From assembly GCA_910585745.1 (NCBI GenBank), contig CAJUFM010000013.1, forward strand, positions 1-50,255: a stretch of DNA of 50,255 bases, written 5' to 3'. Position 1 is the stretch's first letter. Every line of letters begins with the position of its first letter. This DNA comes from an uncultured Eubacterium sp. Its GTDB lineage: Bacteria; Bacillota; Clostridia; Lachnospirales; Lachnospiraceae. Below, in pieces: positions 8,930 through 18,205 of this stretch. The notes under the pieces were generated by a model. It did no database searches. It had not been told where the DNA came from and saw nothing but the letters and a program-made list of their open reading frames with translations. The position numbers were made by a program, and so were the translations under genes.

Positions 8930-11569
8930 TTATCCTAGCTGGCTTTTCAACACTTCCTCCGCTTTTGCCAGAGCCTCTGGGATACCGGAAGGATTCTTAC
9001 CTCCCGCCTGAGCCATGTTCGGGCGCCCGCCGCCGCCGCCGCCCACCAGAGCAGCGATCTCCTTGATCAGATTTCCCGCATGGGCTCCCCTGGCGATGGC
9101 TCCTTCCGTCGCCGTAGCCATTAGGTTCACCTTACCATCTTTCTCTGTGGCAAATACCACCACCGCCTCACCAAGCTTCTGTTTCGCCTCATCTCCCAGA
9201 TCACGCATGGCATTCATATCTACGTCCGAAAGCTGTTTGATCAGCACCCGGATGCCGGCGATCTCTGCCGCCTCGGAAGTAATATCCCCTGCAGCTGCCT
9301 TCGCCATCTTTGCCTTCATCTTTTCATTTTCTTTGGAAAGAGCTTTGATCTCTTCCTGCATCGCCATCACTTTTCTGGCAGCCTCAGATGGTGCTGTTTT
9401 CAATACTTTGGCAACCTCTCCCAGCTGTTTTTCCACCTGGTTGTAGTAAGCGATCAGTCCCTGGCCCGTCAGTGCTTCGATCCTTCTCACTCCGGCAGCC
9501 ACGCCGCTCTCGGATACGATCTTAAAGGCAGAAATATTTCGTGTATTTTCCACATGGGTACCGCCACAGAGCTCGGAGCTAAAATCCCCCATCTGAACAA
9601 CCCGGACGGTGTCCCCATACTTCTCCCCGAACAATGCCATGGCTCCGGTTTTTTTCGCCTCTTCCAGCGTCATCTCACTGGTGCAGACATCAAGACCTTT
9701 ATTGATCTCCTCATTGACAATGCTCTCTACCTCTGCGATCTCTTCTTCTGTCATCGGTGAAAAATGGGTGAAGTCAAAACGAAGTTTATCCTTATCCACC
9801 AGAGAACCTGCCTGCTCCACATGATTTCCGAGAACCATTCTCAGCGCCTTCTGCATAAGATGGGTGGCGCTGTGGTTATTTGCTGTGAGATTTCTCCGGC
9901 TCTCCTCCACTTCCAGCGTCACTTTTTCCCCGGTACGAAGAGATCCCGACACCATCTTTCCCACATGTCCGATCTTTGTCCCCTGCAGTTTAATGGTATC
10001 CTCTACAGCAAACCTGCCGTGATCCGTGCAGATCACGCCGGTATCTGCTGCCTGTCCACCCATCGTGGCATAAAAGGGGGTCTCTTCTACCAGCACCGTT
10101 CCTTCCATTCCCTCTGCCAGCTCATCTACAATGGCATCGGAAGTGGTAAGAACCGTGATCTTTGAATCGTGGCGCAGGCGGTCATATCCGACAAATCTGC
10201 TTTCTACCGCCGGATCAATAGACTGATAAACCGTCACGTCCGCTCCCATATAGTTGGTCACTTCCCTGGCCTCTCTCGCCGTCTGGCGCTGTACTTCCAT
10301 CGCCTGGCGGAATCCCTCTTCATCCGCTGTAAAGCCCTTTTCCTCCAGGATCTCAATAGTCAGATCCATAGGGAATCCATAGGTATCATATAGTTTAAAT
10401 GTGTTTTCCCCGGAAAGGACAGTCTTTCCTTCCTTCTTCATCTCTTCCATCATATCACTGAGAATGTTCAGTCCCTGATCGATGGTCTTATTGAAATTTT
10501 CTTCTTCCGTGGTGATCAGTTTCAAAATATAGTCTTTTTTATCTGCAAGTTCCGGATACCCGTCCTTGGACTCCCGGATCACTACCTCGCTCAGTTCCGC
10601 CAGAAATTGTTTCTGGATACCCAGCAGCCTTCCATGTCTTGCTGCCCGGCGCAGAAGACGGCGCAGCACATATCCCCTTCCCTCATTAGAGGGCATGATG
10701 CCATCTGATACCATAAACGTCACCGAACGAATATGATCTGTAATAATACGGATGGAAACATCCTTTTTGACCTCTTCCCCATAGGATGCCCCAGCAGCCT
10801 CGCACACCTTGTCCCGGATCGCCTTGATGGTATCCACATCAAAGATGGAATCCACATCCTGCATCACCACAGCAAGACGCTCCAGTCCCATGCCGGTATC
10901 GATGTTTTTATTGGTCAGTTCTTCGTAATTTCCCTTTCCGTCGCTGTCAAACTGGGTGAATACGTTATTCCAGATCTCTACATAGCGGTCACACTCACAT
11001 CCTACGGTACATCCTGGTTTGTTGCAGCCGTATTTCTCTCCGCGGTCAAAATAAATCTCTGAGGAAGGACCGCAGGGCCCCGCGCCGTGCTCCCAGAAGT
11101 TATCTTCTTTTCCAAAGCGGAAGATACGCTCCTCTGCCACCCCAATCTCTTTATTCCAGATATCAAATGCCTCATCATCCTCTTCGTATACAGAAGGATA
11201 CAAACGGTCCTCCGGAATTTCCAATGTCTTCGTAAGGAACTCCCATGACCAGGCGATGGCCTCATGCTTGAAATAGTCTCCAAAGGAAAAATTACCGAGC
11301 ATCTCAAAAAATGTCCCGTGGCGGGCAGTCTTTCCCACGTTCTCGATATCTCCGGTACGAATGCACTTCTGGCAGGTGGCCACTCTTTTTCTCGGCGGAA
11401 TCTCCTGCCCTGTAAAATAAGGTTTTAACGGAGCCATGCCCGCATTGATCAGCAGCAGGCTCTTGTCATTCTGGGGAATCAGGGAAAAGCTCTTCATCAC
11501 CAGATGTCCCTTGCTCTCAAAAAAATCCAGATACATTTTTCTCAACTCATTTAATCCATATGGTTTCAT
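8930..11569 (-). CDS. alaS: alanyl-tRNA synthetase
   Basis: An 879-residue class II synthetase that charges tRNA-Ala. The N-terminus MKPYGLNELRKMYLDFFESK and the RVATCQKCIRTGDIENVG block are diagnostic. The editing domain carries HSATHLMQKAL (the H-x3-H zinc motif) and CGGTHVENT with its Cys and His; the C-terminal C-Ala domain ends in a glycine-rich run (GGGGGGRPNMAQAGG). Length is normal. It begins 28 bases after proA on the same strand. There is no room for a T-box in that gap, so expression probably comes from the upstream operon. No clear terminator is seen after it. Confidence 0.97.
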   Translation of the reverse strand: MKPYGLNELRKMYLDFFESKGHLVMKSFSLIPQNDKSLLLINAGMAPLKPYFTGQEIPPRKRVATCQKCIRTGDIENVGKTARHGTFFEMLGNFSFGDYFKHEAIAWSWEFLTKTLEIPEDRLYPSVYEEDDEAFDIWNKEIGVAEERIFRFGKEDNFWEHGAGPCGPSSEIYFDRGEKYGCNKPGCTVGCECDRYVEIWNNVFTQFDSDGKGNYEELTNKNIDTGMGLERLAVVMQDVDSIFDVDTIKAIRDKVCEAAGASYGEEVKKDVSIRIITDHIRSVTFMVSDGIMPSNEGRGYVLRRLLRRAARHGRLLGIQKQFLAELSEVVIRESKDGYPELADKKDYILKLITTEEENFNKTIDQGLNILSDMMEEMKKEGKTVLSGENTFKLYDTYGFPMDLTIEILEEKGFTADEEGFRQAMEVQRQTAREAREVTNYMGADVTVYQSIDPAVESRFVGYDRLRHDSKITVLTTSDAIVDELAEGMEGTVLVEETPFYATMGGQAADTGVICTDHGRFAVEDTIKLQGTKIGHVGKMVSGSLRTGEKVTLEVEESRRNLTANNHSATHLMQKALRMVLGNHVEQAGSLVDKDKLRFDFTHFSPMTEEEIAEVESIVNEEINKGLDVCTSEMTLEEAKKTGAMALFGEKYGDTVRVVQMGDFSSELCGGTHVENTRNISAFKIVSESGVAAGVRRIEALTGQGLIAYYNQVEKQLGEVAKVLKTAPSEAARKVMAMQEEIKALSKENEKMKAKMAKAAAGDITSEAAEIAGIRVLIKQLSDVDMNAMRDLGDEAKQKLGEAVVVFATEKDGKVNLMATATEGAIARGAHAGNLIKEIAALVGGGGGGRPNMAQAGGKNPSGIPEALAKAEEVLKSQLG

Positions 11570-11597
11570 TATTCTAAATCCTCCTTCATTTATACTG

Positions 11598-12842
11598 TCA
11601 TTCCCGGATCTGTCCGTCTCCCAGGATCACATATTTTGTACTGGTAAGGGCAAGAAGCCCCATCGGTCCCCTGGCATGAAGCTTCTGGGTACTGATGCCG
11701 ATCTCTGCCCCGAAACCGAATTCAAAACCGTCGGTAAACCGGGTAGAGGCGTTGACGTACACAGCGGCGGCATCAATCTCATTCAGGAACTTCATGGAAT
11801 TATGATAATCTTTTGTGACAATGGCTTCCGAATGGCCGGTATTATAGTGGTTAATATGTTCAATGGCTTCGTCGATGCTGTCCACGACTTTTACCGAAAT
11901 GATCTTATCCAGATATTCTGTGCCAAAATCCTCCTCAGAAGCTGCCACCATCCTGTCATCGTACTCTCTCGCCCTCTCATCCCCCCGGATCTCGACGCCA
12001 TGAGCGTACAGCGCCTCACAGATCAATGGCAGGGCTTCTGCCGCAATCGCGTTATGAATCACCAGAGATTCACAGGCATTGCAGACTCCCAGCCTCTGGG
12101 TCTTGGCATTGACAATGATGGGCACCGCCATAGAGAGGTCTGCGTACTCATCCACATATACATGGCAGTTGCCAGTGCCAGTCTCGATCACCGGTACCGT
12201 ACTGGTCTCCACCACGGTACGGATCAGTCCGGCTCCCCCCCGTGGAATGAGCACATCCACATACTGGTTCAGCCGCATGAATTCTCTGGCAGTCTCTCTG
12301 GATGTATCCTCCAGAAGCTGAATCGCATCCTCTGGCAGCCCTTCTTTTTTCAATGCTTCCCGGATCACCTTCACGATGGCGAGATTGGAGTGGATGGCAT
12401 CGCTTCCTCCCCGCAGTATCACTGCATTTCCAGTCTTAAAACAGAGGGCAAAGGCATCGGCGGTAACATTGGGCCGGGACTCGTAAATGATGCCGATCAC
12501 TCCCATGGGCACCCGCCGCTGTCCCACCTGAAGCCCGCCAGGCGTGGTTTTCATGGATATCATCTCTCCTACCGGATCCGCCAGCGCTGCGACCTGGGTG
12601 ATTCCCTCTGCCATCCCTGCAATCCTCTCATTGGTTAGACGAAGCCTGTCAATCAGAGATTCCTTCATCCCCGCCTCCTGGGCATTTTTGATATCTTTTT
12701 CATTGGCAGCCAGGATCGTCCCGGCGCCCTCTGTCAGCGCCTGCGCCACCGCAGTAAGCCCCCTGTTTTTCTCTCCTACGGATAAACGGTTCATCGATGC
12801 CGCCGCCTGCTTCGCCGCTTTTCCTATCTGATCTAATGTCAT
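11598..12842 (-). CDS. proA: glutamate-5-semialdehyde dehydrogenase (gamma-glutamyl phosphate reductase)
   Basis: A 414-residue NADPH-dependent enzyme, the second step of proline synthesis from glutamate. Recognisable blocks include MGVIGIIYESRPNVTADAFA, CNACESLVIH with the catalytic Cys, and the C-terminal FGFGAEIGISTQKLHARGPM. The start at 12842 is chosen because GGAGG lies 5 bases upstream; the frame is open to 12875 but the earlier Met has no spaced ribosome site. A perfect 6-bp hairpin (12859-12875) sits immediately upstream. proB lies upstream in the same run, with DUF896 and cyclo-ligase genes in between. Confidence 0.96.
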   Translation of the reverse strand: MTLDQIGKAAKQAAASMNRLSVGEKNRGLTAVAQALTEGAGTILAANEKDIKNAQEAGMKESLIDRLRLTNERIAGMAEGITQVAALADPVGEMISMKTTPGGLQVGQRRVPMGVIGIIYESRPNVTADAFALCFKTGNAVILRGGSDAIHSNLAIVKVIREALKKEGLPEDAIQLLEDTSRETAREFMRLNQYVDVLIPRGGAGLIRTVVETSTVPVIETGTGNCHVYVDEYADLSMAVPIIVNAKTQRLGVCNACESLVIHNAIAAEALPLICEALYAHGVEIRGDERAREYDDRMVAASEEDFGTEYLDKIISVKVVDSIDEAIEHINHYNTGHSEAIVTKDYHNSMKFLNEIDAAAVYVNASTRFTDGFEFGFGAEIGISTQKLHARGPMGLLALTSTKYVILGDGQIRE

Positions 12843-12858
12843 CGCTGCCTCCATTCCT

Positions 12859-12875
12859 GTGTGCTCTCTGCACAC
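12859..12875 (-). other. small hairpin before proA
   Basis: GTGTGC / GCACAC form a perfect 6-bp stem with a 5-base loop, ending 16 bases before the proA start and just upstream of its ribosome site. No T-run follows, so it is not a terminator; it might affect mRNA processing or proA translation. Confidence 0.4.
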
Positions 12876-12883
12876 GATATGTT

Positions 12884-13468
12884 TTAAATAAATTTTGTCT
12901 TCTGCGTTATCCTATGCTCCGGCTTCACATCACACGGTTCTGCCGGGATGATCCATGTCTCCTGTTCGGCAAAGGCAATCATCACACTGGTGAGCATGGT
13001 TCCATAGTGCTGTAGATAGCGGTCATAAAATCCGCCGCCATATCCGAGCCTGTGCCCCTTCTCATCAAATGACACACCGGGCATGACCATCAATATCTTC
13101 TCTTTGGAATAAGACCCGGATTCCATCACCTGTTCCACGGCTTCGCTCCCCCTGGGCTCCGGCACTCCAAAATTACCCTTTTTCAGCTTATTCAGATCTT
13201 CCACCTTGTAAAAACACATGGTTTTTTCCTTGGCATCGGTTCTGGGAAGGAATAACTGTTTCCCATCTGCTAGTATTCTTTCATTGAGCTCCCTGGTGTA
13301 CACCTCGGAGCGGATGGAACAATAGGACAACAGGATCTCCGACTGCCTGTACCACTCGGAAGCCAGTAGTTTTTCCACAATGATCTGGGACGTCTCAAAA
13401 CGCCATTCTTCCGCCAGGGCGTCTCTTGTCTCCAATGCCCGCCTGCGCACTTTTTCCTTACTGATCAT
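12884..13468 (-). CDS. 5-formyltetrahydrofolate cyclo-ligase
   Basis: A 194-residue enzyme converting 5-formyl-THF to 5,10-methenyl-THF with ATP. The family signature GYGGGFYDRYL is present near the C-terminus, with EVYTRELNERI and the active-site block RLGYGGG. The frame is open back to a GTG at 13492, but the ATG at 13468 has a GAGG ribosome site and fits the family start (ISKEKVRRRALE). It lies in the proline/alaS run; the folate link to those genes is not obvious. Confidence 0.92.
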   Translation of the reverse strand: MISKEKVRRRALETRDALAEEWRFETSQIIVEKLLASEWYRQSEILLSYCSIRSEVYTRELNERILADGKQLFLPRTDAKEKTMCFYKVEDLNKLKKGNFGVPEPRGSEAVEQVMESGSYSKEKILMVMPGVSFDEKGHRLGYGGGFYDRYLQHYGTMLTSVMIAFAEQETWIIPAEPCDVKPEHRITQKTKFI

Positions 13469-13511
13469 GTTCTTTACATCCTCTTCTCTCACTAACGTCT
13501 TAATTAGTATA

Positions 13512-13721
13512 TTAATGCTTCTGTTTTTTTGTCAAGGGTGTGATGCTGCCATCCTTTTCCTGTATGGACACATTTGACAGCGTGGAACGCAGATTATTTC
13601 TCACTGACTCAATATACTCGGCACGAAGCAGCGCCTGCTCTGCCAGTTCTTCCTCTGTGATCGTCCCCTCTTTTTTCTTCTTATATAATTCATTGATCCG
13701 CTGGATCTTATTCTCGTCCAT
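13512..13721 (-). CDS. DUF896 domain protein (YnzC/YlaC-like small protein)
   Basis: A 69-residue cytoplasmic protein with the DUF896 pattern KIQRINELYKKKKEGTITEE followed by E-x2-EQ-x2-LRAEYIESVR, which forms a short three-helix domain. A YnzC-type member is LexA-controlled in B. subtilis, but no function is established. ATG 13721 is used; GAGGTG lies 4-9 bases before it, and the preceding GTG would be too close. It sits between proB and the cyclo-ligase. Confidence 0.85.
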   Translation of the reverse strand: MDENKIQRINELYKKKKEGTITEEELAEQALLRAEYIESVRNNLRSTLSNVSIQEKDGSITPLTKKQKH

Positions 13722-13750
13722 AGCCACCTCTTCCCTAAAACAATCCTAAG

Positions 13751-14587
13751 CTAATTTTTGCGCTCCAGATATTCTTTCAGATGAAAATGTCTGGTCCTGT
13801 GCGCCTTAAATACTGTTCCAAGTTCCTCTCCGTCGATAAGGCGGAGGATATTATCCATGTCTTCGCCATTGATGATCGCCATATCCGCCCCGGCATCGTT
13901 GGCGATACCCGCCGCATAGATCTTGGCGCTCATGCCGCCAGTCCCCAGTGTGGTAGAGGGGCCCTTTGCCATCTCAATCATCTCGTCGCTGATACTCTCC
14001 ACGTAGGAGATCAATTCTGCATCCGGATTACGGTTGGGATCATCGGTATACATCCCGTCGATATCACTGAGCAATACCAGAAGATCCGCCCCGGCAATCG
14101 CCGCCACCACCGCCGACAGAGAATCATTGTCACCAAAATCGATCTCATCTGTCGCCACAGTGTCATTCTCATTGACAATGGGGATCACTCCAAGATTCAG
14201 CAGCTCCTCAAAAGTATTTCTGGCATTGTGCCGGCTGTTATCATTGACAATGGTAAATTTGGTCATAAGGATCTGAGCAGTAAACTGGTTATACTCAGAA
14301 AATAATTTCTGGTAAACAGTCATCAAACGGCTCTGTCCGATGGCAGCACAGGCCTGTTTCATGGAAATACTGTCTGGCTTTTTACTCAGCCCCAGCGCCT
14401 TTCTTCCCACACCGATGGCTCCGGAAGAAACAACGATGACATCCTTTCCCTGATTATGTAGATCTGTCAAGATCCGGATAAAGCGCTCCAGCTTCACCAG
14501 ATCCAGCCCTCCTGTTTCCTCATGGGTGATCGTCGAAGTCCCCACTTTAAAAACGATCCTTTTTTTATCTTTAAAATTACTTCTCAT
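13751..14587 (-). CDS. proB: glutamate 5-kinase (without PUA domain)
   Basis: A 278-residue amino-acid kinase that phosphorylates glutamate, the first step of proline synthesis. Motifs: RIVFKVGTSTIT, VSSGAIGVGRKAL, PIVNENDTVATDE and GTGGMSAKIYAA. It ends about 90 residues before the size of enzymes such as E. coli ProB because the C-terminal PUA domain is absent; PUA-less forms are known in Bacillota. The start codon overlaps the stop of the upstream COG2509 gene by 4 bases (ATGA), showing coupling. Confidence 0.95.
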   Translation of the reverse strand: MRSNFKDKKRIVFKVGTSTITHEETGGLDLVKLERFIRILTDLHNQGKDVIVVSSGAIGVGRKALGLSKKPDSISMKQACAAIGQSRLMTVYQKLFSEYNQFTAQILMTKFTIVNDNSRHNARNTFEELLNLGVIPIVNENDTVATDEIDFGDNDSLSAVVAAIAGADLLVLLSDIDGMYTDDPNRNPDAELISYVESISDEMIEMAKGPSTTLGTGGMSAKIYAAGIANDAGADMAIINGEDMDNILRLIDGEELGTVFKAHRTRHFHLKEYLERKN

Positions 14588-16224
14588 AATTGCTGGTTAT
14601 TCCTTTCACTTACAATCTGCAGCGCCACCCGCAGCCCGTCCATGGCTGCCGACATGATTCCTCCGGCATAACCGGCTCCCTCCCCGCAGGGATAGATCCC
14701 CCTGCGGTTCTCCGACTCAAATTCATGGTTCCGGAGAATGCGCACCGGTGAAGAAGTTCTCGTCTCAGTGCCAAGGACCAAGGTCTCCTCTGCGTCAAAG
14801 TCTGTTATCTTTTGTCCAAACTGCTTCATACCTTCCATAATACCATTTGATATATAGGAGGGCAATATTTTTTTCACATCTGCTGGCACAAATTTTCCCT
14901 TAGTCATCGGTAAACTGTGATCCAGCTCCGTGGTGGGCACTCCTTTTACAAAATCTCCGTACCGCTGAACTGGGATCATCCCCCTGCCTGTCTGCCAGGT
15001 TTTCTCCTCCAGTCTCCGCTGGAATGCAACACCCGACAGCACATCATCGCTGCCGAAATCCCCTTTGTCCACCGTCACCACAATAGCGCTGTTGGCATGG
15101 GCAGAATCCCTGGCGTGGTCGCTCATGCCATTGACCACCGTACCGCCTGGCTCCGTGGAAGCATTTACCACATACCCGCCGGGACACATACAAAAACTAT
15201 AGACCCCCCTGCCATCCGAAGTCTTACCCGTCAGTTTATAGTCCGCCGCAGGAAGCCTGGGATCCTCCACACCGTACTGCACCTTATTGATGCTCCGCTG
15301 GGGATGCTCCACCCGAACCCCCACTGCGAAGGGCTTCTGCTCCATGGCTGTCCCGTCCTCATACAGCATGGAAAAGGTATCCCTGGCGCTGTGACCGATA
15401 GCAAGCACACATTTATCACAGGGGATCTCTTCCGTCTCTCCCCTTTCATTTTCCACTACGACAGCCCTCAGCTGCTTTTGCCCTGGTCCGCTCTCTTCTT
15501 CCACATACCGGAATCCTGTCAGTCTGGTGTGAAACCGATAGGTTCCTCCTGACTGACGGATGGTCTCCCCTATAGACTGGATCACACCTCTCAGCTCATC
15601 TGTACCGATATGGGGCTTGGAGAGATAACCGATCTCTTCTGGGGCGCCGTGCCGGATAAAGGTATCCAGGATAAACTTCTTTTTCCCCGTCTTATCCTTG
15701 ACACCGGTGTTGAGCTTTCCATCGGAAAATGTTCCCGCTCCTCCCTCGCCAAAAGAAACATTTGTTTCTGGGTCAAGAATCCCATCCTTCCAGAAGGCAG
15801 ATACTTTTCCCACCCGCTCCCACATGGGCGCTCCCCGTTCGATCAGCAGCGGTTTCCTGCCGCACAAGGCAAGATAGTAGCCACAGAGAAGTCCAGCAGG
15901 CCCCGTTCCCACGATCACCACCCGCTCCCTTGTCTCTTTATTCAGTTTGGGTACCATATCCTCCAAAGAAGGCTGAGGGACATACACGGAAAGATTTTTA
16001 TCCTTTCGGTTTTTCTGTAACACCTTTTGTTCCTGGCCACACTCAAAAGCCACCGAATAACTGTAGTAAATCTGTGGCTTTTTTCTGGCATCTATGCTCT
16101 TTTTTAAAATTTTGATCTGTTGGATCTCCGACTCCTGGATCCGGAGTATCTCAGCTATCTTTTTCCGCAGTTCCTCGATGGAATCCCTGCGGTAGTCTAT
16201 TTTACACTGGCTGTATCGTAACAT
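14584..16224 (-). CDS. FAD-dependent dehydrogenase, COG2509 type
   Basis: A 546-residue cytoplasmic flavoprotein. After an N-terminal extension of about 95 residues with KILKKSIDARKKPQIYYSYS, the Rossmann FAD site is VVIVGTGPAGLLCGYYLA (about 103-120) and the C-terminal FAD block is YPCGEGAGYAGGIMSAAMDG. Cys pairs occur in FCMCPGG. The COG2509 group is widespread in anaerobes but its substrate is unknown. It sits 2 bases after the BaiN-like gene and overlaps proB by 4 bases, so all three are likely one transcript. Confidence 0.88.
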   Translation of the reverse strand: MLRYSQCKIDYRRDSIEELRKKIAEILRIQESEIQQIKILKKSIDARKKPQIYYSYSVAFECGQEQKVLQKNRKDKNLSVYVPQPSLEDMVPKLNKETRERVVIVGTGPAGLLCGYYLALCGRKPLLIERGAPMWERVGKVSAFWKDGILDPETNVSFGEGGAGTFSDGKLNTGVKDKTGKKKFILDTFIRHGAPEEIGYLSKPHIGTDELRGVIQSIGETIRQSGGTYRFHTRLTGFRYVEEESGPGQKQLRAVVVENERGETEEIPCDKCVLAIGHSARDTFSMLYEDGTAMEQKPFAVGVRVEHPQRSINKVQYGVEDPRLPAADYKLTGKTSDGRGVYSFCMCPGGYVVNASTEPGGTVVNGMSDHARDSAHANSAIVVTVDKGDFGSDDVLSGVAFQRRLEEKTWQTGRGMIPVQRYGDFVKGVPTTELDHSLPMTKGKFVPADVKKILPSYISNGIMEGMKQFGQKITDFDAEETLVLGTETRTSSPVRILRNHEFESENRRGIYPCGEGAGYAGGIMSAAMDGLRVALQIVSERNNQQL

Positions 16225-16226
16225 AC

Positions 16227-17399
16227 TTATCCTTTCTCATCAATTAAATGCTGGCTGCAGATCGCAGCTGTGGCCCAGGCAAAGTGAAGATTATACCCCC
16301 CGCAGATGCCATCCACATCCTGAAGTTCTCCCAGAAGATATAGATCACGGTGAAGCAGTGATTCCATGTTATCCACGCAGATCTCTTCCGTCGCCACTCC
16401 TCCGGCGGTAACCTGGGCTTTCTCCAGTCCGAAAGTATCTGACACAGTAACCTTATATTCCTTCATTACTGCCGACAGCCTGTTCAGCTCTTTTTCCTTC
16501 TTTGTAAGTACCGGGATCCATTTTTTATTCACAATACCAGATAGTCCGCGGCTGCCATGCCGTATCAGCCACTCCTCCAGCTGGCTCCTCGTCATCTGGG
16601 GTACAAAGTCGATCTTACCCGTCACTCTTTTTCCCTGTTCCATCGCCTCCGCGGCAAGACGGCACAGCTGAAAGACCGGAATCCCAGATATCCCATCCTT
16701 TACGATCTGGATCTCGCCGATCTCTTCCCCCAGCTGCAGATCATCGGCATAGAGAGAAATCTTCCCCTGCATTCTTATCCCCGCCAGCTGCTTCCACTCA
16801 CTGCCCTCTGCCTTTAATCCAGTAAGCCCCGGATGCACCGGCGTCACGCGGTGCCCCATGCTGCGGCAGAGTTTGTAGCCACTTCCGTCTCCTCCCAGGG
16901 GACCGTTTGCCCTGCCCCCTGTGGCAAGGATCAGACTACGGCACTGGTATGTGACACCGCCTCCACATCGCAGTTCATATGTCCCTTCCTTTTTATGTAT
17001 GATCTTTGCTGCTTTTGTACGATAGGAAAAAACAACACCTGACTCCCTGCATCCCTGCACCAGAAGCTCCCTCACCGTCGCTGCCTGGCCATTGTAGGGA
17101 TAACAATATCCATCCTTTTCCCTGGTTAGTATCCCCAGCTCTCCAAACAGGGCGATGGCGTCCTCCGGCCCAAACCGTTTTAGTATCTGCTCCACATACT
17201 TCCGGTCCCCATAATAGCAGGCTGGCGACATGCTCTGGTTGGTAAAATTACACCGTCCGTTCCCGGTGGCGGCAAGCTTCTTTCCCGCGGTCTCGTTCTT
17301 ATCCAGAATACAGACATCTCTTCCCTGCCTGCCAAGCAGATAACCGCACATCAGTCCCGACGCACCGGCACCTACAATGATGATCTCATGGTATTCCAT
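16227..17399 (-). CDS. NAD(P)/FAD-dependent oxidoreductase, HI0933/BaiN family
   Basis: A 390-residue flavoprotein of the HI0933 family, with IIIVGAGASGLMCGYLLGRQ (FAD Rossmann motif at residues 6-24), KLAATGNGRCNFTN (family signature) and the C-terminal GELQDVDGICGGYNLHFAWA. Members include the BaiN bile-acid 3-dehydro-delta4/6 reductase, but the family is broad and this one need not act on bile acids; no other bai gene is in the window. It heads the run towards proB and alaS. A possible -10 TATACT lies at 17461-17466 on the minus strand with a weak -35. Confidence 0.88.
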   Translation of the reverse strand: MEYHEIIIVGAGASGLMCGYLLGRQGRDVCILDKNETAGKKLAATGNGRCNFTNQSMSPACYYGDRKYVEQILKRFGPEDAIALFGELGILTREKDGYCYPYNGQAATVRELLVQGCRESGVVFSYRTKAAKIIHKKEGTYELRCGGGVTYQCRSLILATGGRANGPLGGDGSGYKLCRSMGHRVTPVHPGLTGLKAEGSEWKQLAGIRMQGKISLYADDLQLGEEIGEIQIVKDGISGIPVFQLCRLAAEAMEQGKRVTGKIDFVPQMTRSQLEEWLIRHGSRGLSGIVNKKWIPVLTKKEKELNRLSAVMKEYKVTVSDTFGLEKAQVTAGGVATEEICVDNMESLLHRDLYLLGELQDVDGICGGYNLHFAWATAAICSQHLIDEKG

Positions 17400-17482
17400 C
17401 CTGTTCCTCCCCTGTGCTCTTCGAGGGCAAAATACCTATTTCCCCCAACATCAATATATTAGTATAGCACATCTGTCTCCAA

Positions 17483-18073
17483 TTAACTAGACAAATTCTC
17501 AAGCACAGAATATAATTCCTTCTCGTCCTCTACATAAAAACCCTCTCTCAGCTTCTCCAGCTCTGACTCCGGCAGAACTTCTTCCCGGATCCCCGTATAC
17601 TCATAGGGTGTCACCTGGTCATTGTGAAAAATGACTACCTCCTGCTCCTGGAGCTTAATAAAAAAGCCGGTCTCTTCCTCCGCCCCCAGATAATTTTCCC
17701 GGACCACTACCTTATCCTTGGAAAATGAGATCAGCTCCACACTATCCGGTGCCTCCGGAATCGCCGCCTCCTGCAGTTGCTGATTATATTCTGTAATATA
17801 ATTCTCAAGTTCCTCCCTTGTCTTGCCGGCGATCTTCGCCGGCACAGTTCCTTCTTCTTTTGTCACTACACCAGTCGTACCATCGTAGTTTTCAACTACA
17901 TATTTCATGGAGGAGTTGACGCGGATCTCCTTGACAGTGTCCACCGGATGGGTATCCTGTTTCACCACTTCTTCTTGTCCCCTGTCATAAGAGCGGTAGC
18001 TCAGAAAATAGATCAGGGTAAATACAGTCCCGATAATAAAAAAACTGCTCATAAACAGGTATCTCTTTTTCAT
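17483..18073 (-). CDS. BofC C-terminal-domain-like membrane protein
   Basis: A 196-residue protein with one N-terminal transmembrane segment (7-26) and an extracytoplasmic part. Residues ~56-110 (MKYVVENYDGTTGVVTKEEG... then KIAGKTREELENYI) and ~115-190 resemble the BofC C-terminal domain; in Bacillus, BofC in the intermembrane space restrains the SpoIVB signalling protease. On the minus strand CATACTAT at 18109-18102 matches SigE/SigK -10 consensus, but I see no convincing -35. A GGAGG ribosome site is 7 bases upstream. Function in sporulation is inferred from the domain. Confidence 0.68.
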   Translation of the reverse strand: MKKRYLFMSSFFIIGTVFTLIYFLSYRSYDRGQEEVVKQDTHPVDTVKEIRVNSSMKYVVENYDGTTGVVTKEEGTVPAKIAGKTREELENYITEYNQQLQEAAIPEAPDSVELISFSKDKVVVRENYLGAEEETGFFIKLQEQEVVIFHNDQVTPYEYTGIREEVLPESELEKLREGFYVEDEKELYSVLENLSS

Positions 18074-18205
18074 GTCATTTCCTCCAAGAAAAGTTTTACC
18101 TATAGTATGAACAGTTTTTTGATATTTTATACAGACGTTGAATAACCAGCTCTACACACTGTTACTAAATAACACAGATTTCAATCAGCTAAATAGAGCA
18201 ATTTT

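Noticed and set aside
11570..11597. T-box or other riboswitch before alaS
   Set aside because: Only 28 bases separate proA and alaS; no room for a leader.
11436..12638. 400-codon open frame on the plus strand opposite alaS/proA
   Set aside because: No ribosome site, no family resemblance; it is the antisense of two conserved genes and arises from their codon bias.
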